Shown in pieces: positions 1 to 6,612 of a stretch of DNA of 7,793 bases. Below the pieces are notes generated by a model. It saw only the letters and a program-made list of their open reading frames with translations. It searched no databases and was not told where the DNA came from. The position numbers and the translations under genes are program-made. Numbering within the stretch: position 1 is the stretch's first letter; each line of letters begins with the position of its first letter. Origin of the DNA: Dehalococcoidia bacterium (GTDB taxonomy: Bacteria > Chloroflexota > Dehalococcoidia > SHYD01 > SHYC01); NCBI GenBank assembly GCA_016844365.1, contig JAENIT010000021.1:1-7793 (forward strand), given 5' to 3'.

Positions 1-31
1 GGCATAGCCGCCCCCCCACAGATGTCCGGCC

Positions 32-110
32 TTAGGCAAACACCACCTATGAGCGGCTGGGCAGGTGTTGGCGCGCTTCGTCCAGCCAGCTCAATCGGCG
101 TGTTAGGCAA
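32..110. repeat. 8-bp direct repeat TTAGGCAA bracketing the hairpin
   Basis: TTAGGCAA occurs at 32-39 and again at 103-110, a spacing of 71 bp, and flanks almost exactly the hairpin described at 39-104. It could be a pair of recombination core sequences, a target-site duplication around a very small element, or chance. No ORF lies between the copies. Confidence 0.45.
35..108 (-). other. Imperfect hairpin, attC-like, downstream of the 126-566 gene
   Basis: The arms 39-60 and 82-104 can form about 19 base pairs: 39-43 with 100-104, 46-47 with 97-98, 49-50 with 94-95, 51-54 with 89-92 and 55-60 with 82-87. A88 and A93 are left extrahelical and the apical loop is about 20 nt. Read on the minus strand, the first end is GCCTAAC (108-102), which fits the integron R'' core RYYYAAC, and it lies about 18 nt past the stop codon of the upstream gene, as in gene cassettes. 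The other end reads GTTTGCC and does not fit GTTRRRY well. No integrase or second attC is visible. It could instead be a stem-loop at the end of a transcript, although no T-tract follows it. Confidence 0.3.
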
Positions 111-125
111 TCATCCCTTCATTCC

Positions 126-566
126 TTAGGTCTCGTCAATCTCTTGGCGAACGTCAATTTTGTTCCATATCTGGAAGAACCGATCCTGGTCGAGGTCTCC
201 AAGAATCCATGCTTCCGCAACGTGCTCCGCGCTGAAAATATCGTCCCAGAACCCCAAGTCACTGTTCGCCCTAAACACGATATCGACTGAACTCGATTCA
301 CCCGGAAACAGCTCTGTATCGGGTAAATTGTGCCAAGCTGATCCATTTACTGGCGCGGCGAATGCGGTGCCTTGCACAAATATCCGCGGATTGCGGAACA
401 CAATACGAGGCTCTCCAACGAGGTTTGCCGCGTATGCGGAGTTGCTGCCAGTGAATCTGAGCGTGAAAGTTTCACCGACGTTGATGTTGCTGCCCACCTG
501 AGAAACGACTCGAGCCGTTAATCTTAAAAAGCCCCTAATGTCGTCATACAATGAGTCGGCACTCAT
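126..566 (-). CDS. Hypothetical protein, probably beta-sandwich, under a c-di-GMP riboswitch
   Basis: This encodes 146 residues of a protein I do not recognise. The ATG is well supported: AGGAGG (579-574 on the minus strand, inside a longer purine run) lies 7 nt upstream. The protein has no cysteine, no signal peptide and no membrane segment, and it is acidic. Residues 12-100 alternate hydrophobic and polar positions, as in beta strands, with a loop LFPGESS at 86-92 resembling the 'PG' turns of Ig-like or CARDB-like sandwiches. Residues 104-135 are aromatic and acidic (FWDD, ILGDLDQDRFFQIW) and may be helical. Base composition is visibly lower in GC than the downstream metabolic genes, consistent with an accessory gene. 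The GEMM-I-like aptamer about 210 nt upstream suggests expression responds to c-di-GMP, and so perhaps a surface or lifestyle role. That role is inference only. The fold assignment is a guess from pattern. Confidence 0.8.
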   Translation of the reverse strand: MSADSLYDDIRGFLRLTARVVSQVGSNINVGETFTLRFTGSNSAYAANLVGEPRIVFRNPRIFVQGTAFAAPVNGSAWHNLPDTELFPGESSSVDIVFRANSDLGFWDDIFSAEHVAEAWILGDLDQDRFFQIWNKIDVRQEIDET

Positions 567-663
567 AATCTTTCCTCCTTTTTGATCTTTAGCTAGGATT
601 TTCCGGTGGCCTATTGCGGCTCCTTGTGTATTTTCCCTCCTTTCCTGCTTACCCTTTTATAGT

Positions 664-685
664 GCGGGTTTATAATAATACCCGC
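664..685. repeat. Inverted repeat GCGGGT-N10-ACCCGC
   Basis: GCGGGT at 664-669 and ACCCGC at 680-685 are perfect 6-bp arms around a purely A/T loop that contains TATAAT at 671-676 on the plus strand. It could be a leader-RNA hairpin or a protein operator around a -10 box. As a promoter it is weak, because no good -35 box is found 17 bp upstream. Confidence 0.45.
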
Positions 686-707
686 CCACTTACAAACCAC
701 TTACAAA
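686..707. repeat. Perfect 11-bp tandem direct repeat (CCACTTACAAA x2)
   Basis: CCACTTACAAA at 686-696 is followed immediately by an identical copy at 697-707. The 11-bp unit is close to one helical turn, so a dimeric DNA-binding protein could meet both copies on the same face. The repeat directly abuts the inverted repeat at 664-685. A regulator-binding site is plausible but unproven. Replication slippage would produce the same pattern. Confidence 0.5.
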
Positions 708-777
708 TATTCACAGGCTCCCAAGATGACACACTTCGAGCCCACTTCATGCTTCAATTCGGTTTTACTGTCAGCGA

Positions 778-867
778 CAGACCAGCCGCCATAGTTCCCC
801 CTACTACCAAGGGGCCTGGCTTTAGACCTGCGGCTTTGCGCCCCGGCGTTTCGACGGATTTGGGGGG
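778..867 (-). ncRNA. Cyclic-di-GMP-I (GEMM-I) riboswitch aptamer
   Basis: Read on the minus strand, the conserved parts of GEMM-I appear in order. They are CAAA-TCC (862-856), a P2 stem (858-855 with 845-842) capped by a GAAA-containing loop (GAAA at 852-849), and the hallmark CGCAAAGCC (840-832). Then come TCTAAAG (826-820) and TATGG (793-789), matching the two halves of an 11-nt GAAA-tetraloop receptor (CCUAAG/UAUGG), and the closing GGCGGCTGG (790-782). P3 is supported by AGCCGC (835-830) with GCGGCT (789-784) and by a distal CCCC/GGGG stem (814-811 with 800-797). I could not identify a convincing outer P1. The position aligned to the ligand-contacting G20 of the Vc2 riboswitch also seems to be C, so ligand specificity or function may differ. 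The downstream gene is 126-566. Confidence 0.75.
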
Positions 868-894
868 ATAGTAAACGCCCTCATGGGTTACTCC

Positions 895-923
895 TTGACA
901 GCCAGGCGCTTCTGGTGTGTAAT
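895..923 (+). promoter_or_regulatory. Sigma70-type promoter for the 978-2280 gene pair
   Basis: TTGACA (895-900) matches the -35 consensus in 6 of 6 positions. It is followed by a 17-bp spacer and TGTAAT (918-923), which matches TATAAT in 5 of 6. Transcription would start near 930, giving a leader of about 50-80 nt before the YkgJ-like gene. The promoter lies just upstream, in minus-strand terms, of the riboswitch aptamer and points away from it. Confidence 0.7.
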
Positions 924-977
924 CATACTGAGTTCCTAGCCACCAGGGTGGGTCTCCGCGGCTCAAGAAATAGGTAA

Positions 978-1481
978 ATGCCCTGTTTTAAGGTTACTGT
1001 TGAGACATCTATGAATGTAACCCTTCAACCCTACGATCAGGCGGAAAAAGCCGGGGAGGTCCCCTGCTTTCAGTGCGGCGTCTGCTGCATAAAATGGCAA
1101 CCGCTAATGGATACAGAAGAGACCGAAGAAATCGCCGCCGCCTTGGGAATGAGCGGTCACGCTTTTCGCGAGACATATACCAGGCCCTACCCGCCAAAGC
1201 CAGGCCACCAGATAATGCAGCACGATTCTGTGGGTTGCGTTTTCCTGCGCTTCGATGGCCCGCGAGCTCTGTGCGCCATCCACGAGTTCAAGCCTCAGGC
1301 GTGTCAAGATTGGGTTGCCAGCCTCGCCAAATCGGAGTGCCAGGAGGGTATGGAGCGAATGGTCGCTGATGGAGTAGTCCTGCCCAAAGAGCTTTTCTCA
1401 TCAGAAGCGTCCGTAAAGACCTTCGTTGCCGCTATCGACAACCAACGGACTGCATCCCAGGAGCCCAGGTCGGGTTCCTAG
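978..1481 (+). CDS. YkgJ family cysteine-cluster (putative metal/Fe-S) protein
   Basis: The product is up to 167 residues. It carries the YkgJ/UPF0153-type pattern CxxCxxCC at 30-37 (PCFQCGVCC), then Cys87, Cys99, His102 and Cys109 in a C-x11-C-x2-H-x6-C arrangement. These residues are believed to coordinate zinc or an iron-sulfur cluster. The family has no established reaction. The protein is soluble, with no membrane segment. The start is uncertain: ATG 978 has AGGT only 2 nt upstream, and Met12 (ATG 1011) has only a weak GAG at 6 nt. Both lie downstream of the strong promoter at 895-923, and a 156-residue product from 1011 is equally plausible. The gene is 34 bp upstream of the RNase Z-like gene on the same strand, so the two probably form an operon. 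This is a recognised family of unknown function. Confidence 0.85.
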   Translation: MPCFKVTVETSMNVTLQPYDQAEKAGEVPCFQCGVCCIKWQPLMDTEETEEIAAALGMSGHAFRETYTRPYPPKPGHQIMQHDSVGCVFLRFDGPRALCAIHEFKPQACQDWVASLAKSECQEGMERMVADGVVLPKELFSSEASVKTFVAAIDNQRTASQEPRSGS

Positions 1482-1515
1482 AGAGCTTATTTTTGTAGTG
1501 AGCTTGCCGAACTAG

Positions 1516-2280
1516 ATGAAGTTAACAGCCTTAGGCACATCGGCAGCCTACCCAGGAGCCGGGGGCGCGTGCAGCGGCTGGCTAGTGGAGGAAGGCTCGA
1601 CCCGTTTGTTGGTGGACTGCGGCACCGGGGTCTTGAGCAGCCTCCAGCGACACATTCCCATACCAGCCATAACCGCGATCCTTATTACCCACATCCACGC
1701 CGATCATTTCCTGGACTTGATCCCACTACGTTATGCCCTGAAATACGGCCTCCCCCCTGAAGAACGGTCTAGCCCCATCCTCTACCTGCCGCCCGGATCC
1801 CACTCCATCCTCAAGGGAATGTTCTCTCATCTAGACCCGGCCCCAAACACATTCTTCTCCGATGCCTTTCAGGTGAGGGAGTACAAACCCAGGGACACCT
1901 TCGCGATAGGAGACTTGACGGTGGAAACAGCGCCGGTGGTCCACTACATCCCATCCCACGCAGTGGCCGTCTACGGTAGCGGCAAAGCGGTCTTCTCCTC
2001 AGACACCGGGCCCTGTGAAGCCCTGGTCGAGCTGGCCAAAGGGGCCGACATAATGGTGTGCGAAGCTACCTACCTGTCTGAGGACGAGGACTTTGGAGAC
2101 CTGAGGGGGCACCTGACCGCCAAAGAAGCCGGGGAGATAGCCCGAAGGGCCGGTGTAAAACGGCTCATCATCACTCACCTCTGGCCCCGCCGGGACCGCC
2201 AGCAGGTCCTGGCTATCGCCAGAGAGTCCTTTGGCGGCGATGTGGAGCTTGCCGAGGAGGGAAAGAGCTACGTTCCCTGA
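1516..2280 (+). CDS. RNase Z-like metallo-beta-lactamase-fold hydrolase (YhfI-type)
   Basis: The 254-residue product spans a full MBL fold of the short RNase Z-like class. The N-terminal strand MKLTALGTSAAYP leads into a GGACSG loop. The metal ligands are the motif HIHADH (His59, His61, Asp63, His64), His143 after strand ETAPVVH, Asp163 in SSDTGPC, and His221 in ITHLWP. GHLTA (His199) is also a conserved RNase Z-family position. It is shorter than classical RNase Z (about 300 residues) and shows no obvious Gly/Pro-rich exosite arm, which is closer to Bacillus YhfI. Substrates of that subgroup are unsettled (phosphodiester hydrolysis is likely), so calling it tRNA 3'-processing RNase Z would be an over-reach. 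No good Shine-Dalgarno is present. Its last 13 bp overlap the 3' end of the convergent permease gene. Confidence 0.88.
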   Translation: MKLTALGTSAAYPGAGGACSGWLVEEGSTRLLVDCGTGVLSSLQRHIPIPAITAILITHIHADHFLDLIPLRYALKYGLPPEERSSPILYLPPGSHSILKGMFSHLDPAPNTFFSDAFQVREYKPRDTFAIGDLTVETAPVVHYIPSHAVAVYGSGKAVFSSDTGPCEALVELAKGADIMVCEATYLSEDEDFGDLRGHLTAKEAGEIARRAGVKRLIITHLWPRRDRQQVLAIARESFGGDVELAEEGKSYVP

Positions 2281-3368
2281 GTCGGAGACGGGCCCTCCCC
2301 CTCTTGGCCCAACCTGTGGTAAAGGTACGTAAAAATCTCCCTGGACATCGCTGCCAGTGGCACAGCCACTATCATCCCCACTACCCCGGCCACCTCGCTG
2401 GCTACAATTAGCAGCACCATTATCACCGCCGGGTGGATGTTGACTGCGCTGCCCTGAATCCTTGGGACCAGCAGGTTGTTCTCCACTGACTGTACTACTA
2501 CAAACAGGAGAAGAACCCATAGGGCCGATTCGGGAGCAGTGGCTAGGGTGACCAGCAAAGCCGGGATAGCCCCGATAATCGGCCCCACAACAGGGATCAG
2601 CTCCGTTATGCCAGCGACGATCGCTAGGGTCAAAGCCAACTCGACGTTTAGAGCCAATAGACCTACATAGATAAGGACTCCCACTATCAGCCCCAGCAGC
2701 AGTTGCGCCCTGATGTATGCGGAGAGCGCCTTATCTGCTCGACGGAGCACTTCCTCCACATCTGGTCTTATGGATGGAGAGAATAGTGAGTAAAAACTGC
2801 CCATGAGCTGGCGCTCGTCCTTCAGTATATAGAAGAGCCAGACCGGAATGGATACTATGGCTATGATTAAGCTGAAGGTCAGGGAAACTATCTTCACTGT
2901 CTGAAGCAAAGCCCCCTGAACCAGTCCCCCTACGGCTCCCAGCGCCCCAGTGATCTCCTTCTCTATCAGTGCTTGCATATCCTGGGGCACCTTGGCCCGG
3001 AAAGACCCCAGCCAACCCTCGAAGAAGTCCTGGGTCTGTGTGTAGTATTGAGGCAACGAGTCCACAAAGTTGCCGGTCTGGTGCGCCAAGGTTGGCCCCA
3101 CAAGAGCTATTGCAATAGTAAATAGCGCAACGAACGCGGTGTAGACGATCAGCACTGACACCAGTCGAGCGAGGCCCCTCATTCTCTGCGGCAAGGGGAT
3201 CACCCTCTCAATGCGGTTTACCAGGGGCAGCAAAAGGTAAGCAAATACTAACCCAAAAATAAATGGGAACAGGACTCCCCTGGCGGAGAAGAGGAGCCAG
3301 GCTACCACCAGTGTCGCGGCAGCCGTCAAGATCGCCCGATTTCTACGAGCAGGAGAAATGGAGATCAT
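2268..3368 (-). CDS. AI-2E family transporter (PF01594-type permease)
   Basis: The 366-residue polytopic membrane protein has hydrophobic segments around 13-48 (two close helices), 68-92, 155-181, 222-252, 256-278, 282-295 and 314-340. An amphipathic extracytoplasmic-type stretch lies at 94-150, as is usual for the family. Family motifs are present: FYILKDE (179-185), AYIRAQLLLG (217-226), ELIPVVGPIIGAIPA (256-270) and ENNLLVPRIQG (296-306) followed by IHP. Members have been linked to AI-2 export (TqsA), Na+/H+ antiport and other transport, so the substrate cannot be told from sequence. The ATG at 3368 has no recognisable Shine-Dalgarno upstream. The gene lies 167 bp beyond gap, past its terminator, so it is probably transcribed separately. 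It converges with and overlaps the hydrolase gene by 13 bp, with no room for a terminator between them. Confidence 0.92.
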   Translation of the reverse strand: MISISPARRNRAILTAAATLVVAWLLFSARGVLFPFIFGLVFAYLLLPLVNRIERVIPLPQRMRGLARLVSVLIVYTAFVALFTIAIALVGPTLAHQTGNFVDSLPQYYTQTQDFFEGWLGSFRAKVPQDMQALIEKEITGALGAVGGLVQGALLQTVKIVSLTFSLIIAIVSIPVWLFYILKDERQLMGSFYSLFSPSIRPDVEEVLRRADKALSAYIRAQLLLGLIVGVLIYVGLLALNVELALTLAIVAGITELIPVVGPIIGAIPALLVTLATAPESALWVLLLFVVVQSVENNLLVPRIQGSAVNIHPAVIMVLLIVASEVAGVVGMIVAVPLAAMSREIFTYLYHRLGQEGEGPSPTQGT

Positions 3369-3474
3369 AGCATTCTAACTTAATAAATCCTGATGTCGGG
3401 AAATGAGTGTTGTATTCATAACGCTGATCGAGCTGATTTGATGCAGTCCAAGCCATCAATAAGCAATATAAACC

Positions 3475-3514
3475 AAAAAGAGCGAGGGGTGGGCTACACT
3501 ACAGCCCACCCCTC
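3475..3514 (-). terminator. Rho-independent terminator after gap
   Basis: GAGGGGTGGGCT (3484-3495) and AGCCCACCCCTC (3503-3514) form a perfect 12-bp GC-rich stem with a 7-nt loop. On the minus strand the stem is followed by GCTC and then TTTTT (3479-3475). It lies about 22 nt past the gap stop codon and ends the six-gene minus-strand run before the permease gene. Confidence 0.9.
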
Positions 3515-3535
3515 ACGTTATCCATACTCCCTAAG

Positions 3536-4921
<1,386 letters not shown>

Positions 4922-4925
<4 letters not shown>

Positions 4926-5380
4926 GTTACCAGCTCCCTGGTCAGGATGACCTCAAGGGAGCGGATGTACTCCGTCGGCAGGCCCCAGTGGCGGGCGCCC
5001 TCCAACAGCCGATCCATATACCTCTTGCTGGGAAGATTCTCCGCAGTCGAGGGGCGAGCGAAGAAGTAAGTTTCGGCCTGCGCCATCTCCCCATTGGAGG
5101 CGAGCCTAACCTGCGCCGGCTGCCGATAGTAGCTCTGGGGCGCTCCCTCCCAAGCGTCCAATCGAGACATATCCTCTTCGGAGAGGTCGTACACCACGCC
5201 CCATACCACATCAGCGTCGTCCCTCACCAGACCGCAGACGCCCCCGTGCCAGGCGTTGGAGTATAGGAGAAAGGCCAGACGGTGGCCCTCAAGACTGGCC
5301 GTCGAAACAAACCGCGCGTCCTGACACCGTTCCTTCATCTGCGTGGGCGACATATTGCTGCCATAAGCGAAGTAAAGCAT
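4922..5380 (-). CDS. Gamma-glutamylcyclotransferase-fold (GGCT/AIG2-like) protein
   Basis: The 152-residue cytosolic protein begins with the family signature YFAYGSNM (3-10), the loop that binds the gamma-glutamyl moiety. It carries the expected catalytic glutamate in LDAWEGAPQSYYR (Glu78). GVVYDLSEEDMSRLD at 61-75 is also characteristic of GGCT-like proteins. Characterised members release 5-oxoproline from gamma-glutamyl amino acids or gamma-glutamylamines, but many bacterial members have no known substrate, so the specific activity is open. No Shine-Dalgarno is evident before the ATG. A 56-bp gap separates it from the upstream DUF6941-like gene. Its TGA overlaps the GTG of the receiver-like gene (4 nt), indicating translational coupling. 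Confidence 0.92.
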
Positions 5381-5436
5381 TTTAACCGATTATTGTGGAT
5401 GGTGTCCTTTTTGGCGATGTTGTGATATTGCGGCCG

Positions 5437-5844
5437 TTAAGTACCCGTTGCTGGAGGAGGCGCTACGCGAATCGGTAAACGCACCATCTCATGTCCTTGT
5501 GATGTCAAATGGACTGAGTATTGACCGTACTGAGGGAAAGGAACGCGCTCCAGAGAAATCCTAAGCCGCGCCTTGCCCTCGATAAGACCTGTTGGCACAT
5601 CAAGGGGAAAACGTTGATTAAGGGGTGGAATTATATCCCGACCGTCAGCATCAATGATCCTTAGAGCAAAGTCCTTTTCGCCAGCCTCTGCTACGCTTCC
5701 CCTGAATTCGACAACAACATGAAAAAGACCGTGTTGTGCCGGAACACTAGGAGCGTATATAGTATCGAAGCCAATTCCGAGGGCATTTACTTTCCCCCCG
5801 CTAACGTCGGCATAATCACAAAGGAACGCGAAGTTAACGTCCAC
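5437..5844 (-). CDS. DUF6941-like protein
   Basis: The 135-residue protein resembles the DUF6941 family. It starts MDVNFAFLCDYADVSGGKVNALGIGFDTIYAP, and the pattern 'CDYA..sgGKlN.lGi.fd.i' is what I recognise. The remainder reads as a beta-rich domain ending in a Pro/Thr tail. The function of the family is unknown, and there is no signal peptide, membrane segment or catalytic motif. The start is GTG (5844), preceded about 10 nt upstream by the purine run GGAAGGG. The gene is flanked by untranslated gaps of 48 and 56 bp, whereas its neighbours on either side overlap their partners by 4 nt. Its composition also looks less GC-rich, so it may be a later insertion into the operon. The family name is a recollection from pattern and has not been checked. 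Confidence 0.8.
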   Translation of the reverse strand: MDVNFAFLCDYADVSGGKVNALGIGFDTIYAPSVPAQHGLFHVVVEFRGSVAEAGEKDFALRIIDADGRDIIPPLNQRFPLDVPTGLIEGKARLRISLERVPFPQYGQYSVHLTSQGHEMVRLPIRVAPPPATGT

Positions 5845-5892
5845 GTATCTTTTTCCCTTCCTGCAACTTCAAGTCAACTGTCTATGGTCGAT

Positions 5893-6612
5893 CTACAGCC
5901 CCACGCCCCCATCAATCGGCAGCGCCACACCGGTAACAGCCCTGGACTCCTGGGAGGCCAAGTACAGAGCTCCGTAGGCTATGTCCTCAGGGCGGCAGCG
6001 GGCCGTGATGGGATCCGACACCGGCGCTATAGAGTTGGCGTCGCTCCTCTCGCGCACCTGATAGGGAAGAAGGACGTTGACTCGAATGTTGTCCTTGCGA
6101 TGCTCCTTGGCCATTCGACGGGCCATACCTATCAGCGCATCTTTGGAGGCGGCGTAGGCTACATTGCCAGCCAAACGAGCCCCCAAGGAGGCGGAGACGA
6201 AGATTATGCTGCCGCCTGTTGCCTCAATTAGACGGGGGACCACGTAGCGAGACATAAGGTAAGCGCCTCGGAGGTTGATACGTAAAGTCTCATCCCATTG
6301 GGACTCCGCGGTGTCCTCAATCAAGACGTCGCCGGAATCAAATATCCCCACGCCGTAGTAGAGGATGTCAATGCGTCCGTAGGCCTCCACCACCTCTGCC
6401 ACTATCCGGCTGGCCTCCTGGCCATCAGTCGGGTCTCCCTGCGCCACTATGGCCCGCCCGTCAGGGATGGAGCTGACGAGCTCGGATACTGCGTCGGGAC
6501 GCCTGGTCACCAGAGCCAACCTGGCCCCCTCTTGGGCGAACAGCAGCGACACAGCCCACCCGATTCGGCCGCTGCTGCCGCAAATAATCGCTACTTTGTC
6601 CTTGAGCCTCAT
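5893..6612 (-). CDS. Short-chain dehydrogenase/reductase (classical SDR)
   Basis: The 239-residue Rossmann-fold oxidoreductase has the glycine motif CGSSGRIG at 11-18 (the TGxxGRIG variant). Basic residues Arg37-Arg38 after the second strand suggest NADP(H). The catalytic set is Asn113 (RINLRG), Ser140 (FVSAS), Tyr153 and Lys157 (YAASK). The C-terminal TGVALPIDGG is typical of FabG-like SDRs. Two usual motifs are altered: NNAG is replaced by YYGVG (85-89), and the NPG after strand 6 by LLPY (181-184). Substrate is unknown. The start codon overlaps the stop of the siroheme decarboxylase gene as ATGA, so the two are probably translated together. This makes a role near tetrapyrrole metabolism possible, but SDRs are often incidental neighbours. 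Confidence 0.93.
   Translation of the reverse strand: MRLKDKVAIICGSSGRIGWAVSLLFAQEGARLALVTRRPDAVSELVSSIPDGRAIVAQGDPTDGQEASRIVAEVVEAYGRIDILYYGVGIFDSGDVLIEDTAESQWDETLRINLRGAYLMSRYVVPRLIEATGGSIIFVSASLGARLAGNVAYAASKDALIGMARRMAKEHRKDNIRVNVLLPYQVRERSDANSIAPVSDPITARCRPEDIAYGALYLASQESRAVTGVALPIDGGVGL

Larger units (their letters stand above)
567..777 (-). promoter_or_regulatory. Long 5' leader / presumed expression platform
   Basis: About 210 nt separate the aptamer from the ATG at 566. I see no convincing gene here. It contains a small hairpin immediately after the aptamer (CTGTC 768-772 with GACAG 776-780), a weaker stem pairing 716-720 with 738-742, an 11-bp tandem repeat (686-707), and an inverted repeat with an AT-rich loop (664-685). 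A second Shine-Dalgarno-like purine run (revcomp of 636-645) has no start codon at a usable distance. None of the hairpins is followed by a clear U-tract on this strand, so I cannot say whether control is by termination or by translation. Confidence 0.4.

Noticed and set aside
160..501. Plus-strand open frame opposite the hypothetical gene
   Set aside because: The minus-strand gene has a near-consensus Shine-Dalgarno and a coherent protein. This frame has neither.
614..871. Plus-strand open frame across the leader and aptamer
   Set aside because: No ribosome site, no recognisable protein features, and it is antisense to the riboswitch leader.
754..966. Minus-strand open frame running through the riboswitch region
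   Set aside because: It starts only at TTG with no Shine-Dalgarno, resembles no family, and its second half coincides base for base with the GEMM-I core, which explains the conserved-looking sequence better. A remnant of a real gene in the upstream half (about 880-966) cannot be excluded.
1999..2520. 173-codon minus-strand open frame
   Set aside because: It is antisense to the hydrolase and out of frame with the permease, low in complexity (Gly/Ser/Pro rich), and has no supporting start signal.
3369..3390. Leaderless promoter (TAGAAT) just before the permease ATG
   Set aside because: The predicted start would fall after the A of the ATG and no -35 is present, so the signal is not convincing.
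5849..5877. TTGACT as a -35 for a private promoter of the DUF6941-like gene
   Set aside because: The hexamer 17 bp downstream is AAAAAG, not a -10 box, and it would overlap the ribosome-binding site.
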